A stretch of DNA of 55,167 nt from Actinomycetales bacterium (GTDB lineage: Bacteria; Actinomycetota; Actinomycetes; Actinomycetales; Dermatophilaceae). The notes below the pieces were generated by a model. It was not told the origin of the DNA and made no database searches. It saw only the letters and a program-made list of their open reading frames with translations. The stretch's first letter is position 1; the number at the start of each line of letters is the position of its first letter. The position numbers and the translations under genes are program-made. Shown here one piece after another: positions 16,829 through 23,809 of this stretch. The DNA is taken from assembly GCA_002748155.1 (NCBI GenBank), contig PDRO01000015.1:1-55167 (forward strand), read 5' to 3'.

Positions 16829-17742
16829 GCTCGGTCATGGGCACTGGGCCCGAGCCCGCTAGGCAGACCGGGCAGACCGGGCACACTGAGCACACTGAGC
16901 GGACCGAGCGCACCGAGCACACTGAGCGGACCGAGCAGTCTGGTGGGGAAGTGGTCTTCGTCGGAGCCGGCCCCGGCGCCGCCGACCTCGTCACGCTGCG
17001 GGGTGCCCGGGTTATCGCCGCGGCCGACATCGTGATCTGGGCTTCCAGTCTGGTGGAGCCTGCAGTCGTGGCCGACGCCAAGCCGGGGGCCCTGGTCATC
17101 GACTCGGCCGACAAGTCGCTGGAAGACATCACCCCCATCTACCGGCGGGCCCGAGACGAAGGGTTGCTAGTGGCCCGGGTGCACACCGGGGATCCGTCCA
17201 TCTACGGCGCCACCGCGGAGCAGCGCCGTCTCTGCGATGACATCGGCATCCCCTATCGGACCATTCCCGGTGTCTCGGCGTTCTCGGCTGCGGCGGCGCG
17301 GATGGAGGTCGAGGTCACCGTCCCAGAGGTCTCCCAGACGTTGATCCTCACCCGGCTGGAGGGTGGCCGGACCCCGATGCCGGACCGTGAGACCGTGCGC
17401 GGCCTCGCGGCACACGGTGTGACCATGGCGCTCTATCTCTCCGCGGCCCGGAACAAGGTGCTGCAGGAGCAGCTGCTGGCCGGTGGCTACCCCGCCGACA
17501 CCCCGTGCATCGTCGGCTATCGGGTGAGCTGGCCGGACGAGCTGGTGTGGCGCTGCCGCCTCGACGAGCTGTCGGCGACCATGCACGCCCACAAACTGTG
17601 GAAACACACGGTCGTGCTCGTCGGCCCGGCCCTGGCCGAGCGCTCGGTCACCCGCAGCCACCTCTACGATCCGGGCTTCCGGCACGGCTATCGAGCCGCC
17701 GTCCATCCCCAGCCCCCGACCGACCAGGAGAGTCAAGCGTGA
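16825..17742 (+). CDS. cobM: Precorrin-4 C11-methyltransferase
   Basis: A 305-residue tetrapyrrole methylase (CobM/CbiF). After an unusual N-terminal tail, the enzyme domain shows VVFVGAGPGAADLVTLRG, VHTGDPSIYGATAEQ, IPGVSAFSAAAARME and LILTRLEGGRTPMP. The tail (residues about 10-40) is a low-complexity His/Thr/Glu/Arg stretch encoded by nine 9-nt units. It overlaps cobI by ATGA and cbiE by GTGA. Confidence 0.94.
   Translation: MSSVMGTGPEPARQTGQTGHTEHTERTERTEHTERTEQSGGEVVFVGAGPGAADLVTLRGARVIAAADIVIWASSLVEPAVVADAKPGALVIDSADKSLEDITPIYRRARDEGLLVARVHTGDPSIYGATAEQRRLCDDIGIPYRTIPGVSAFSAAAARMEVEVTVPEVSQTLILTRLEGGRTPMPDRETVRGLAAHGVTMALYLSAARNKVLQEQLLAGGYPADTPCIVGYRVSWPDELVWRCRLDELSATMHAHKLWKHTVVLVGPALAERSVTRSHLYDPGFRHGYRAAVHPQPPTDQESQA
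16863..16943 (+). repeat. Nine tandem 9-nt units in the cobM N-terminal tail
   Basis: Period-9 units such as GCAGACCGG, GCACACTGA and GCGGACCGA repeat in frame. They encode QTG, HTE and RTE triplets ahead of the methylase domain. Similar linkers occur in the cbiG-cobJ and cobB-cobC genes. Confidence 0.85.
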
Positions 17743-18704
17743 TCATCGTCCACGGGCTGCTCGGCCGCCCCACCCCGCAGCTCGAAGCCGACGCCGACCG
17801 GTCCGACTGGGTGGTGGGCGGAACCCGCCACCTCGACGCCCTGCACGTCGCACCGGAACGCCGGATCACCCTCGGCGCACTCCGGCCCGCAATCGAGCGG
17901 ATTAGCGGGCTACCCAGCGGGACCCGAGTGACGATCGTGGCCAGTGGTGACCCCCTCTATTTCGGGGTGGTGCGGGCGCTGCGGGCCCGCGGCATCCGCC
18001 CTGCCGTGGTCACCGCACCCTCGTCGATCGCCACGGCCTTCGCCGCCGTCGGCTTGCCCTGGGACGACGCCGTCGTGGTCAGCGCGCACGGGCGACCGAT
18101 CGGCCCGGCGCTCAACTTGGCCCGGGCCTTCCCCAAGGTCGCGGTGTTCACCGGAGGAGACCACGGCATCCGCGAGCTCGCCGCCGGCTTGGCCGGGCAG
18201 CGCCGCTGGTTCGTGCTGGCCGAACGACTTGGCGAACCCGACGAACGAGTCCGCGTGCTCGACTCCGAGCAAGCCCACGAGGTCGAGCCCATGGAGCCGA
18301 ACGTCGTGCTCGTGCTCGCCGCGCACCCCGATGACCCCGACCGCGACTGGGACGGCACGGTGGCCCGGCCGCAGCGGGCGGACCGGTCGGCCCTCGGCGC
18401 CGTGACCCCAGCGGCTGCCCTGGCCTTCGCCCGGCTATTGCCCGAGCCGGGGGAGTTGCTCTGGGCCCGCGGCCCATTGGCCGGCGACTTGGCCGCCCTG
18501 GCCGGCTGGGCCGGAGCCGCGATCACGCTCGACGACCCGCCGGAGGCACCGGATCTCGTCCTCACCGACAGCTCCAGCGACATCGGGGATTCCGCCCGGG
18601 CCGTCGTCGTCACCGGACCGGCACCCGATCCATTGCCGGAGGGCTACCACTGGGCACGCGAAGTCGTCGACGGGCACCAGGTGACCACGGGGGTGCGGAC
18701 GTGA
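17739..18704 (+). CDS. cbiE: Precorrin-6Y C5-methyltransferase CbiE with a degenerate CbiT-like tail
   Basis: 321 residues. Residues 1 to about 200 are the CbiE tetrapyrrole methylase (VTIVASGDPLYFGVVRAL, VVTAPSSIATAFAAVGLPWD, VVVSAHGRPIG). CbiE alone is about 200-220 residues; the remaining 100 or so resemble the start of CbiT (TPAAALAFARLLPEPGELLW), but the SAM motif DxGxGxG is replaced by ARGPLAGDL. The tail is therefore probably a dead remnant of a fused CobL. A stand-alone CbiT at 13660-14247 supplies the activity. GTG 17739 overlaps the cobM stop. Confidence 0.88.
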   Translation: MIIVHGLLGRPTPQLEADADRSDWVVGGTRHLDALHVAPERRITLGALRPAIERISGLPSGTRVTIVASGDPLYFGVVRALRARGIRPAVVTAPSSIATAFAAVGLPWDDAVVVSAHGRPIGPALNLARAFPKVAVFTGGDHGIRELAAGLAGQRRWFVLAERLGEPDERVRVLDSEQAHEVEPMEPNVVLVLAAHPDDPDRDWDGTVARPQRADRSALGAVTPAAALAFARLLPEPGELLWARGPLAGDLAALAGWAGAAITLDDPPEAPDLVLTDSSSDIGDSARAVVVTGPAPDPLPEGYHWAREVVDGHQVTTGVRT

Positions 18705-20488
18705 TCGGCCAGGTCACCGGCTCGATTGCCAGCCGGGACCGGGCCACCCAGATCGACGCGATCCTGTCCCAGACCACCACGCGCTACTTCGACGGTGGCG
18801 TCCAGGGGCTACGTCAGGCCTGGCACGAGTGCGAGCTGATCATCAGTCATCTCGCCGTGGGTGCCACCATCCGGATCATCGCGCCACTGCTTGAATCCAA
18901 ACGGACCGATCCCGGCGTCGTGGTCATCGACGACGCCGGACGATTCGTCATCCCACTGGTCGGTGGCCATGCCGGGGGCGCCAACGACCTCGCCCGGCGG
19001 ATCGCGGACGGACTGGGAGCCACCGCCGTGCTGACCACGGCAACCGACTCCCTCGGCATACCCGCGCTCGACACCCTGGGCTGGTCGTATTCGGGTGACG
19101 TCGCCACCGTCACCCGCGCCATCCTCGACGGACACGCCGTCACCTTCCGGCGAAGCCAACCCTGGCCACTACCCGCACTGCCGAAGAACGTCTCCCTCAT
19201 CGAGGCAGGTGACCCGGCACCAGCCGAGTCAGTGGCCGACGTCGTGATCACCGACGAGCGCTCCAAGAGCACTGACGAGGGCACCAAGAGCACTGGCGAG
19301 GGCACCAAGAACACTGAAGAGAGCACTGAAGACTCCGACCTGCCCGCCCGGCCCACCGTGGTGCTGCGCCCGCCCAGCCTGGTCGCCGGGATGGGGTGCA
19401 ACCGAGGAGTCGACGCCGACGCGCTGCGGGCCCTGCTCGACCAGACTGTGACCGACGCCGGCCTCGCGCTCGCCTCGATCGGTGCCCTCGTCTCGGTCGA
19501 CGCCAAAGCCGACGAGCCGGGCCTGATCGAGCTGGCCGCCGACCTGCACGTCCCGCTGGTCACCTATCCCGCCGAAGTGCTGTCCACCCAGCCGGTGCCC
19601 AACCCGAGCGCCGCGCCACTGGCCGCAGTCGGCACCCCCAGCGTCGCCGAAGCAGCCGTGCTGGCCCACCGGGCCGATCTGGTCGTGCCCAAACATCGAA
19701 CCGATCAAGCCACCTGCGCGATCGGCCGCTTGCCCGCCCGGGGCCGGCTCACCGTCGTCGGGTTGGGCCCCGGCTCCCGCGACCTCACCACACCGCGAGC
19801 GCAACAGGCGATCCGGGACGCCTCGATCGTCGTCGGCTACCGGCCTTATATCGCCCAGATCAAGGACCTCATGCGGCCCGGCACCCGGATCGCCAGCACC
19901 CCGATGGGCAAAGAGGAGGAACGCACCGCCACCGCGATCGAACTGGCCCGGTCGGGCCACAACGTCGCACTGGTCTGTTCCGGCGACCCGGCCATCTACG
20001 CGATGGCCTCGCCCACCCTGGAACAGGGCACCGACGGCATCGACGTGGAGATCATTCCCGGGGTCACTGCGAGCCTGTCCGCCTCCGCGATCCTCGGCGC
20101 TCCGCTCGGGCACGACCACGTCACGATCAGCCTGTCGGACCTGCACACCGACTGGGAGACGATCGTGCGTCGGGTGCGTGCTGCCGCCGAGGCCGACCTG
20201 GTCACCGTGCTCTACAACCCTCGTAGCCGCACCCGGTTGCATCATCTTCCCGACGCCATCGAGATGCTCGCTCAGCACCGGCCACCGACGACCCCCGTCG
20301 CGGTCGTGCACGAGGCTGACCGCCCGGACCAGCGGGTTACCCTGGCCACGATCGGCGACTTCGACCCCGAGACGGTGGACATGAACTGTCTTGTCGTCAT
20401 CGGTTCCTCAACCACCCGTTATCTTCCTGCCGGAATGGAGCGCACTGTCATGGTCACCCCACGCGACTACCACTGGATGCGCCGATGA
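18701..20488 (+). CDS. cbiG-cobJ: CbiG - CobJ/CbiH fusion (cobalt-precorrin-5A hydrolase and C17-methyltransferase)
   Basis: 595 residues. Residues about 1-340 are CbiG: ECELIISHLAVGATIRIIAPLL, VIPLVGGHAGGANDLARRIA, GMGCNRGVDADALRALL, VPKHRTDQATCAIGRL. Residues about 350-595 are the C17-methyltransferase that contracts the ring: LTVVGLGPGSRDLTTPRA, CSGDPAIYAMASPTLEQ, IPGVTASLSASAILGAPLGH, VLYNPRSRTRLHHL. A Ser/Thr/Glu/Lys linker made of three 21-nt units interrupts the CbiG part. CbiG releases acetaldehyde in the cobalt-early route. The start overlaps cbiE by four bases. Confidence 0.93.
   Translation: MIGQVTGSIASRDRATQIDAILSQTTTRYFDGGVQGLRQAWHECELIISHLAVGATIRIIAPLLESKRTDPGVVVIDDAGRFVIPLVGGHAGGANDLARRIADGLGATAVLTTATDSLGIPALDTLGWSYSGDVATVTRAILDGHAVTFRRSQPWPLPALPKNVSLIEAGDPAPAESVADVVITDERSKSTDEGTKSTGEGTKNTEESTEDSDLPARPTVVLRPPSLVAGMGCNRGVDADALRALLDQTVTDAGLALASIGALVSVDAKADEPGLIELAADLHVPLVTYPAEVLSTQPVPNPSAAPLAAVGTPSVAEAAVLAHRADLVVPKHRTDQATCAIGRLPARGRLTVVGLGPGSRDLTTPRAQQAIRDASIVVGYRPYIAQIKDLMRPGTRIASTPMGKEEERTATAIELARSGHNVALVCSGDPAIYAMASPTLEQGTDGIDVEIIPGVTASLSASAILGAPLGHDHVTISLSDLHTDWETIVRRVRAAAEADLVTVLYNPRSRTRLHHLPDAIEMLAQHRPPTTPVAVVHEADRPDQRVTLATIGDFDPETVDMNCLVVIGSSTTRYLPAGMERTVMVTPRDYHWMRR
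19265..19327 (+). repeat. Three 21-nt tandem units inside cbiG-cobJ
   Basis: Units AAGAGCACTGACGAGGGCACC, AAGAGCACTGGCGAGGG... and AAGAACACTGAAGAG... run head to tail at 19265-19285, 19286-19306 and 19307-19327. They encode KSTDEGT, KSTGEGT and KNTEEST. Confidence 0.88.
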
Positions 20489-21750
20489 AACACGACGCGA
20501 CCCCGTCACGCATCGTGACCCGACCGGATCCACCCGCGCTGGTGTTGGCAGGTCACGGCTCCCGGCTGCCGGCCGGGCAGGAGCACTCCATGGTCCTGGT
20601 CGAGCGGGTGCAGGAACGCATGCCCGACGTGCGAGTCATCGCCGGGTTCGTCGAGCTCTTCGAACCGACCATCGACGCCGCATTGTCCACGGTGCTGTCG
20701 GAAGGTGCCACGAGTGCCGTCGTCGTGCCGCTGATGGTCGGCGTCGGCGGCCATGTGCGCGAAGATATCCCGGAGGCGATCGAGGCCGGCCGGAAGACGA
20801 ACGAAGCAGCAACAGTGGTCTGTACCCGCCATCTCGGCGCGCCGGCACCGATGGTCTCGGCTGTGCGGCAACGCATCGAAGCGGCAGGTGCGGGCTGGTC
20901 GGCCGAGGAGATCACGGTCGTGTTCGTCGGCCGGGGCACCAGCCTGACCGAGGCGAACGCCGATCACGTGCGACTGGGCCGGGTCCTGCACGAGGCTGGT
21001 GGCTACGCGAACGTCCTTCCGGCGTTCATCCAGATCGCCGGACCGACCGTGGCGGAGGCACTCGATCTCGCGTACGGCGTCGGCAACCGGAAGATCGTCG
21101 TGATGCCGCACTACCTGTTCACCGGACGGCTCGACGTCTGGGTGCACCGTGCCTGCGAAGAGTGGAGTGCCGACCATCCCGAGGCTGACGTGCGCGTGGC
21201 GGACCCGATCGGGGCATGCCCCGAGCTCGTGGACGTGATCGTCGCCCGTTACCGGGAAGGAATGCTGAAGGCCCGCACCAACCTGGGGTCCCCGGCATAC
21301 CTGTCCGGGCTGCTGCTGTCCGGACGGAAGGCTGTCGCGGTTGGTGGTGGCTGTGTCAACCGGCGTCGGGTGCCCAAGCTCGTGGCCGCCGGCGCCGAGG
21401 TCACTGTCGTCGCTCCCAGCCTGCACCCAGCTCTGGCCGAGTTGGTCCGGGACGGCAGTGTGACCTGGCGTGAGGGTAGCTTCGACGAGTCGGACCTCGA
21501 CGGCGCGTGGTACGTGCTGGCCGCTACCGACGACCCGGCGACCAATGCCCGGATCGCCGCCGCCGCCGAGGCCAGGCACACCTTCTGTGTTCGCGCCGAC
21601 CGTGCCGAGCTGGGCTCGGCCTGGACTCCGGCCACCGCGGATGTCGAGGGCGCGACGATCGCGGTGCTCGCCGACCAGAACCCGCGCCGTTCCCGGGAGT
21701 TGCGCGACCGGATGGTCGAGCTGCTGGAGGCCGACGATGACCCGGTTTGA
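20485..21750 (+). CDS. cbiX: CbiX cobaltochelatase fused to precorrin-2 dehydrogenase (SirC/Met8-type)
   Basis: 421 residues. The first part (to about 260) is a sirohydrochlorin chelatase: LVLAGHGSRLPAGQE with the metal-site His, VVVPLMVGVGGHVREDI, VFVGRGTSLTEAN, IVVMPHYLFTGRLD. The second (about 270-421) is an NAD-dependent precorrin-2 dehydrogenase: AVAVGGGCVNRRRVPKLV, YVLAATDDPATNARIAAAAE, FCVRADRAELGS. One protein can thus oxidise precorrin-2 and insert the metal, feeding the cobalt-early corrin route or siroheme. The start overlaps the previous stop by ATGA. Confidence 0.93.
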   Translation: MKHDATPSRIVTRPDPPALVLAGHGSRLPAGQEHSMVLVERVQERMPDVRVIAGFVELFEPTIDAALSTVLSEGATSAVVVPLMVGVGGHVREDIPEAIEAGRKTNEAATVVCTRHLGAPAPMVSAVRQRIEAAGAGWSAEEITVVFVGRGTSLTEANADHVRLGRVLHEAGGYANVLPAFIQIAGPTVAEALDLAYGVGNRKIVVMPHYLFTGRLDVWVHRACEEWSADHPEADVRVADPIGACPELVDVIVARYREGMLKARTNLGSPAYLSGLLLSGRKAVAVGGGCVNRRRVPKLVAAGAEVTVVAPSLHPALAELVRDGSVTWREGSFDESDLDGAWYVLAATDDPATNARIAAAAEARHTFCVRADRAELGSAWTPATADVEGATIAVLADQNPRRSRELRDRMVELLEADDDPV

Positions 21751-22384
21751 TTACGAGAGAGACGGACTGGAGATCTACCGTCAGTCCTTCGCGACCATCC
21801 AGGCCGAAGCGGACCTGAGCCGGATTCCCGTCGAGTTGCACCCGGCGGCGACCCGGATGGTCCACGCCAGCGGGCAGATCAACCTGGTCGACGACTTGGC
21901 CTGGTCGGCCGGGGTGTATGCCGCCGCCACCGCGGCCCTGGCTGGTGGTGCCCCGATCCTGTGCGACTCACGGATGGTCGCCAGCGGGATCATCCGGGCT
22001 CGGCTCCCGCAGGACAACCCGGTGGTCTGCCATATTGCCGACCCCCGGCTACCGCAGTTGGCCGCCGACCTCGGGAACACCAAGGCCGCAGCAGCGATCG
22101 AGTTGTGGCGGCCGCAGCTGCGCGGCGCTGTCGTGGCCATCGGCAACGCTCCCACCGCCTTGTTCCACCTGCTCGAGGTGCTGACCGACGACCCGAGCCT
22201 GGCTCCCGCGGCGGTGCTGGGCCTGCCGGTCGGTTTCGTCGGCGCAGCCGAATCCAAGCGGGCGTTGGCCGAGAACGACCTCGGTCTGGAGTACCTCGTC
22301 GTCCATGGCCGACGCGGGGGCAGCGCGATCACCGCGGCCGCGGTTAACGCCCTCTGCGGCCCCGACGGGCGGACCGGTGGCTGA
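21737..22384 (+). CDS. cobH: Precorrin-8X methylmutase
   Basis: 215 residues (CobH/CbiC). It moves the C11 methyl to C12 to give hydrogenobyrinate or cobyrinate. FDYERDGLEIYRQSFATI is the family start, TRMVHASGQ carries the catalytic His, and VVAIGNAPTALFHLLE and GLPVGFVGAAESKRAL complete the signature. ATG 21737 overlaps the cbiX-cysG 3' end by 14 nt. Confidence 0.95.
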   Translation: MTRFDYERDGLEIYRQSFATIQAEADLSRIPVELHPAATRMVHASGQINLVDDLAWSAGVYAAATAALAGGAPILCDSRMVASGIIRARLPQDNPVVCHIADPRLPQLAADLGNTKAAAAIELWRPQLRGAVVAIGNAPTALFHLLEVLTDDPSLAPAAVLGLPVGFVGAAESKRALAENDLGLEYLVVHGRRGGSAITAAAVNALCGPDGRTGG

Positions 22385-23189
22385 CTCGCAGCGACCCAGT
22401 GGCCAGCTTGACGCGGACTCGCCGGCAGCAACCGGCAGTGTGGTCCTGGTCGGCGGTGGCCCGGGCGACCCCGACCTGATTACCGTCGGCGGGTTGCGTG
22501 CCCTCGAAGAGGCCGACGTCGTCCTCTACGACCGGCTCGCCCCTCTGCCGTGCCTGGCGCGAACCAAACCCGGGGCGGTGCTCATTGATGTCGGGAAGAC
22601 TCCCGGTGGCCCGACGACCACGCAACACGACATCAACACGCTGCTGATCCAGCACGCCCGTCGCGGTGCCACCGTGGTGCGTCTCAAGGGAGGCGACTCG
22701 TTCGTCTTCGGCCGAGGCAGCGAGGAGTGGCTCGCCTGCGCCGAGGCGGGCATCCCGGTGCGGGTCATCCCGGGGGTGTCCTCGGCGATCGCGGCACCCG
22801 CACTAGCAGGCATCCCGGTGACCCACCGAGGGCTCACCCAAGGCTTCACCGTCGTCTCCGGGCACGTGGGTCCGCAACCGGGCGTGTCCACCGTCGACTG
22901 GGACGTGCTGGCCCGCAGCTCGGACACGGTCGTGATCCTCATGGGTTTGCATCACCTCGACGAGATCTGCCGTGAACTCATCGATCGCGGCCGAGCCCCC
23001 GACACGCCGGCCGCGGTCATCGAACGGGCCGGCTGGCCGGAGCAGCGCATCGTCCGCGGTCCGGTCAGCGAGATCGCCGACCTCGTCGCAGCCGCGGGCC
23101 TGGCCACGCCTGCGGTCACCGTCATCGGCGCCGTCGTCGACGTTGACTTACACGAGGCATTGAGCCGCGGTCACGTCGGAGCGTCCTGA
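22377..23189 (+). CDS. cobA: Uroporphyrinogen-III C-methyltransferase (SUMT)
   Basis: A 270-residue methylase that makes precorrin-2 from uroporphyrinogen III, the entry to siroheme and cobalamin. Motifs: VVLVGGGPGDPDLITVGG, VVLYDRLAPLPCLA, RLKGGDSFVFGRGSEE, VIPGVSSAIAAPALAGIPVTHRG. GTG 22377 overlaps the cobH stop by 8 nt and leaves a short disordered N-terminus. Earlier in-frame starts lie deep inside cobH. Confidence 0.95.
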   Translation: MADSQRPSGQLDADSPAATGSVVLVGGGPGDPDLITVGGLRALEEADVVLYDRLAPLPCLARTKPGAVLIDVGKTPGGPTTTQHDINTLLIQHARRGATVVRLKGGDSFVFGRGSEEWLACAEAGIPVRVIPGVSSAIAAPALAGIPVTHRGLTQGFTVVSGHVGPQPGVSTVDWDVLARSSDTVVILMGLHHLDEICRELIDRGRAPDTPAAVIERAGWPEQRIVRGPVSEIADLVAAAGLATPAVTVIGAVVDVDLHEALSRGHVGAS

Positions 23190-23809
23190 TGCCCGCCGGA
23201 CAGCCGGCCATGCTGCCCGATGACGGCCTCACCACGAGGCAACGCCGCAACCGGCCGCTCGTCGTCGTCTACACCGGCAACGGCAAAGGCAAGTCCACCG
23301 CTGCCTTCGGGCTGGCCCTGCGTGGCTGGAACCAGGGTTGGCGGATCGGGGTGTTCCAGTTCGTCAAGTCGGCCAAGTGGCGGATCGGTGAGCAGACCGC
23401 CCTCGAACGACTCGGCGAGCTACACGAACAGACCGGTGAGGGTGGGCCGGTGCAGTGGCACAAGCTGGGCTCGGGCTGGTCATGGAGCCGGGCCGGCGGA
23501 TCTCCGGAGCAATCCGACGCTGCCTCAGCCGCTGCGGAGGGTTGGGCCGAGATCACGCGACGCCTTGCCGCACAGACTCACGACCTGCTCATCCTCGACG
23601 AGTTCACCTACCCGATGACCTGGGGGTGGGTCGACGTTGACGAGGTGGTGCAAGTGCTCGCCGAACGCCCCGGCTACCAGCATGTCGTCATCACCGGCCG
23701 TAACGCCGACCCCAGACTCGTCGAGGCCGCTGACCTGGTCACCGAGATGACCCTGGTGAAGCACCCGATGGACGCCGGGCAGAAGGGTCAGAAAGGCATC
23801 GAATGGTGA
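23189..23809 (+). CDS. cobO: Cob(I)yrinic acid a,c-diamide adenosyltransferase
   Basis: A 206-residue P-loop enzyme (CobO/BtuR) that attaches the 5'-deoxyadenosyl group from ATP to Co(I) corrinoids. The P-loop YTGNGKGKSTAAFGLALR is near residue 30. Further marks: VFQFVKSAKWRIGE, DLLILDEFTYPMTWGW and HVVITGRNADPRLVEAADLVTEM. The ATG overlaps the cobA stop by one base. Confidence 0.96.
   Translation: MPAGQPAMLPDDGLTTRQRRNRPLVVVYTGNGKGKSTAAFGLALRGWNQGWRIGVFQFVKSAKWRIGEQTALERLGELHEQTGEGGPVQWHKLGSGWSWSRAGGSPEQSDAASAAAEGWAEITRRLAAQTHDLLILDEFTYPMTWGWVDVDEVVQVLAERPGYQHVVITGRNADPRLVEAADLVTEMTLVKHPMDAGQKGQKGIEW

Noticed and set aside
16863..16943. Tandem 9-nt units as a possible CRISPR or iteron array
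   Set aside because: Units are contiguous with no spacers, in frame and translated; no Cas or Rep genes are near.
19229..20311. Open frame of 360 codons opposite cbiG-cobJ, ending in a regular Leu-Gly-Ala repeat
   Set aside because: The repeat is the antisense reading of the 21-nt units; the protein has no recognisable domain and no start signals.
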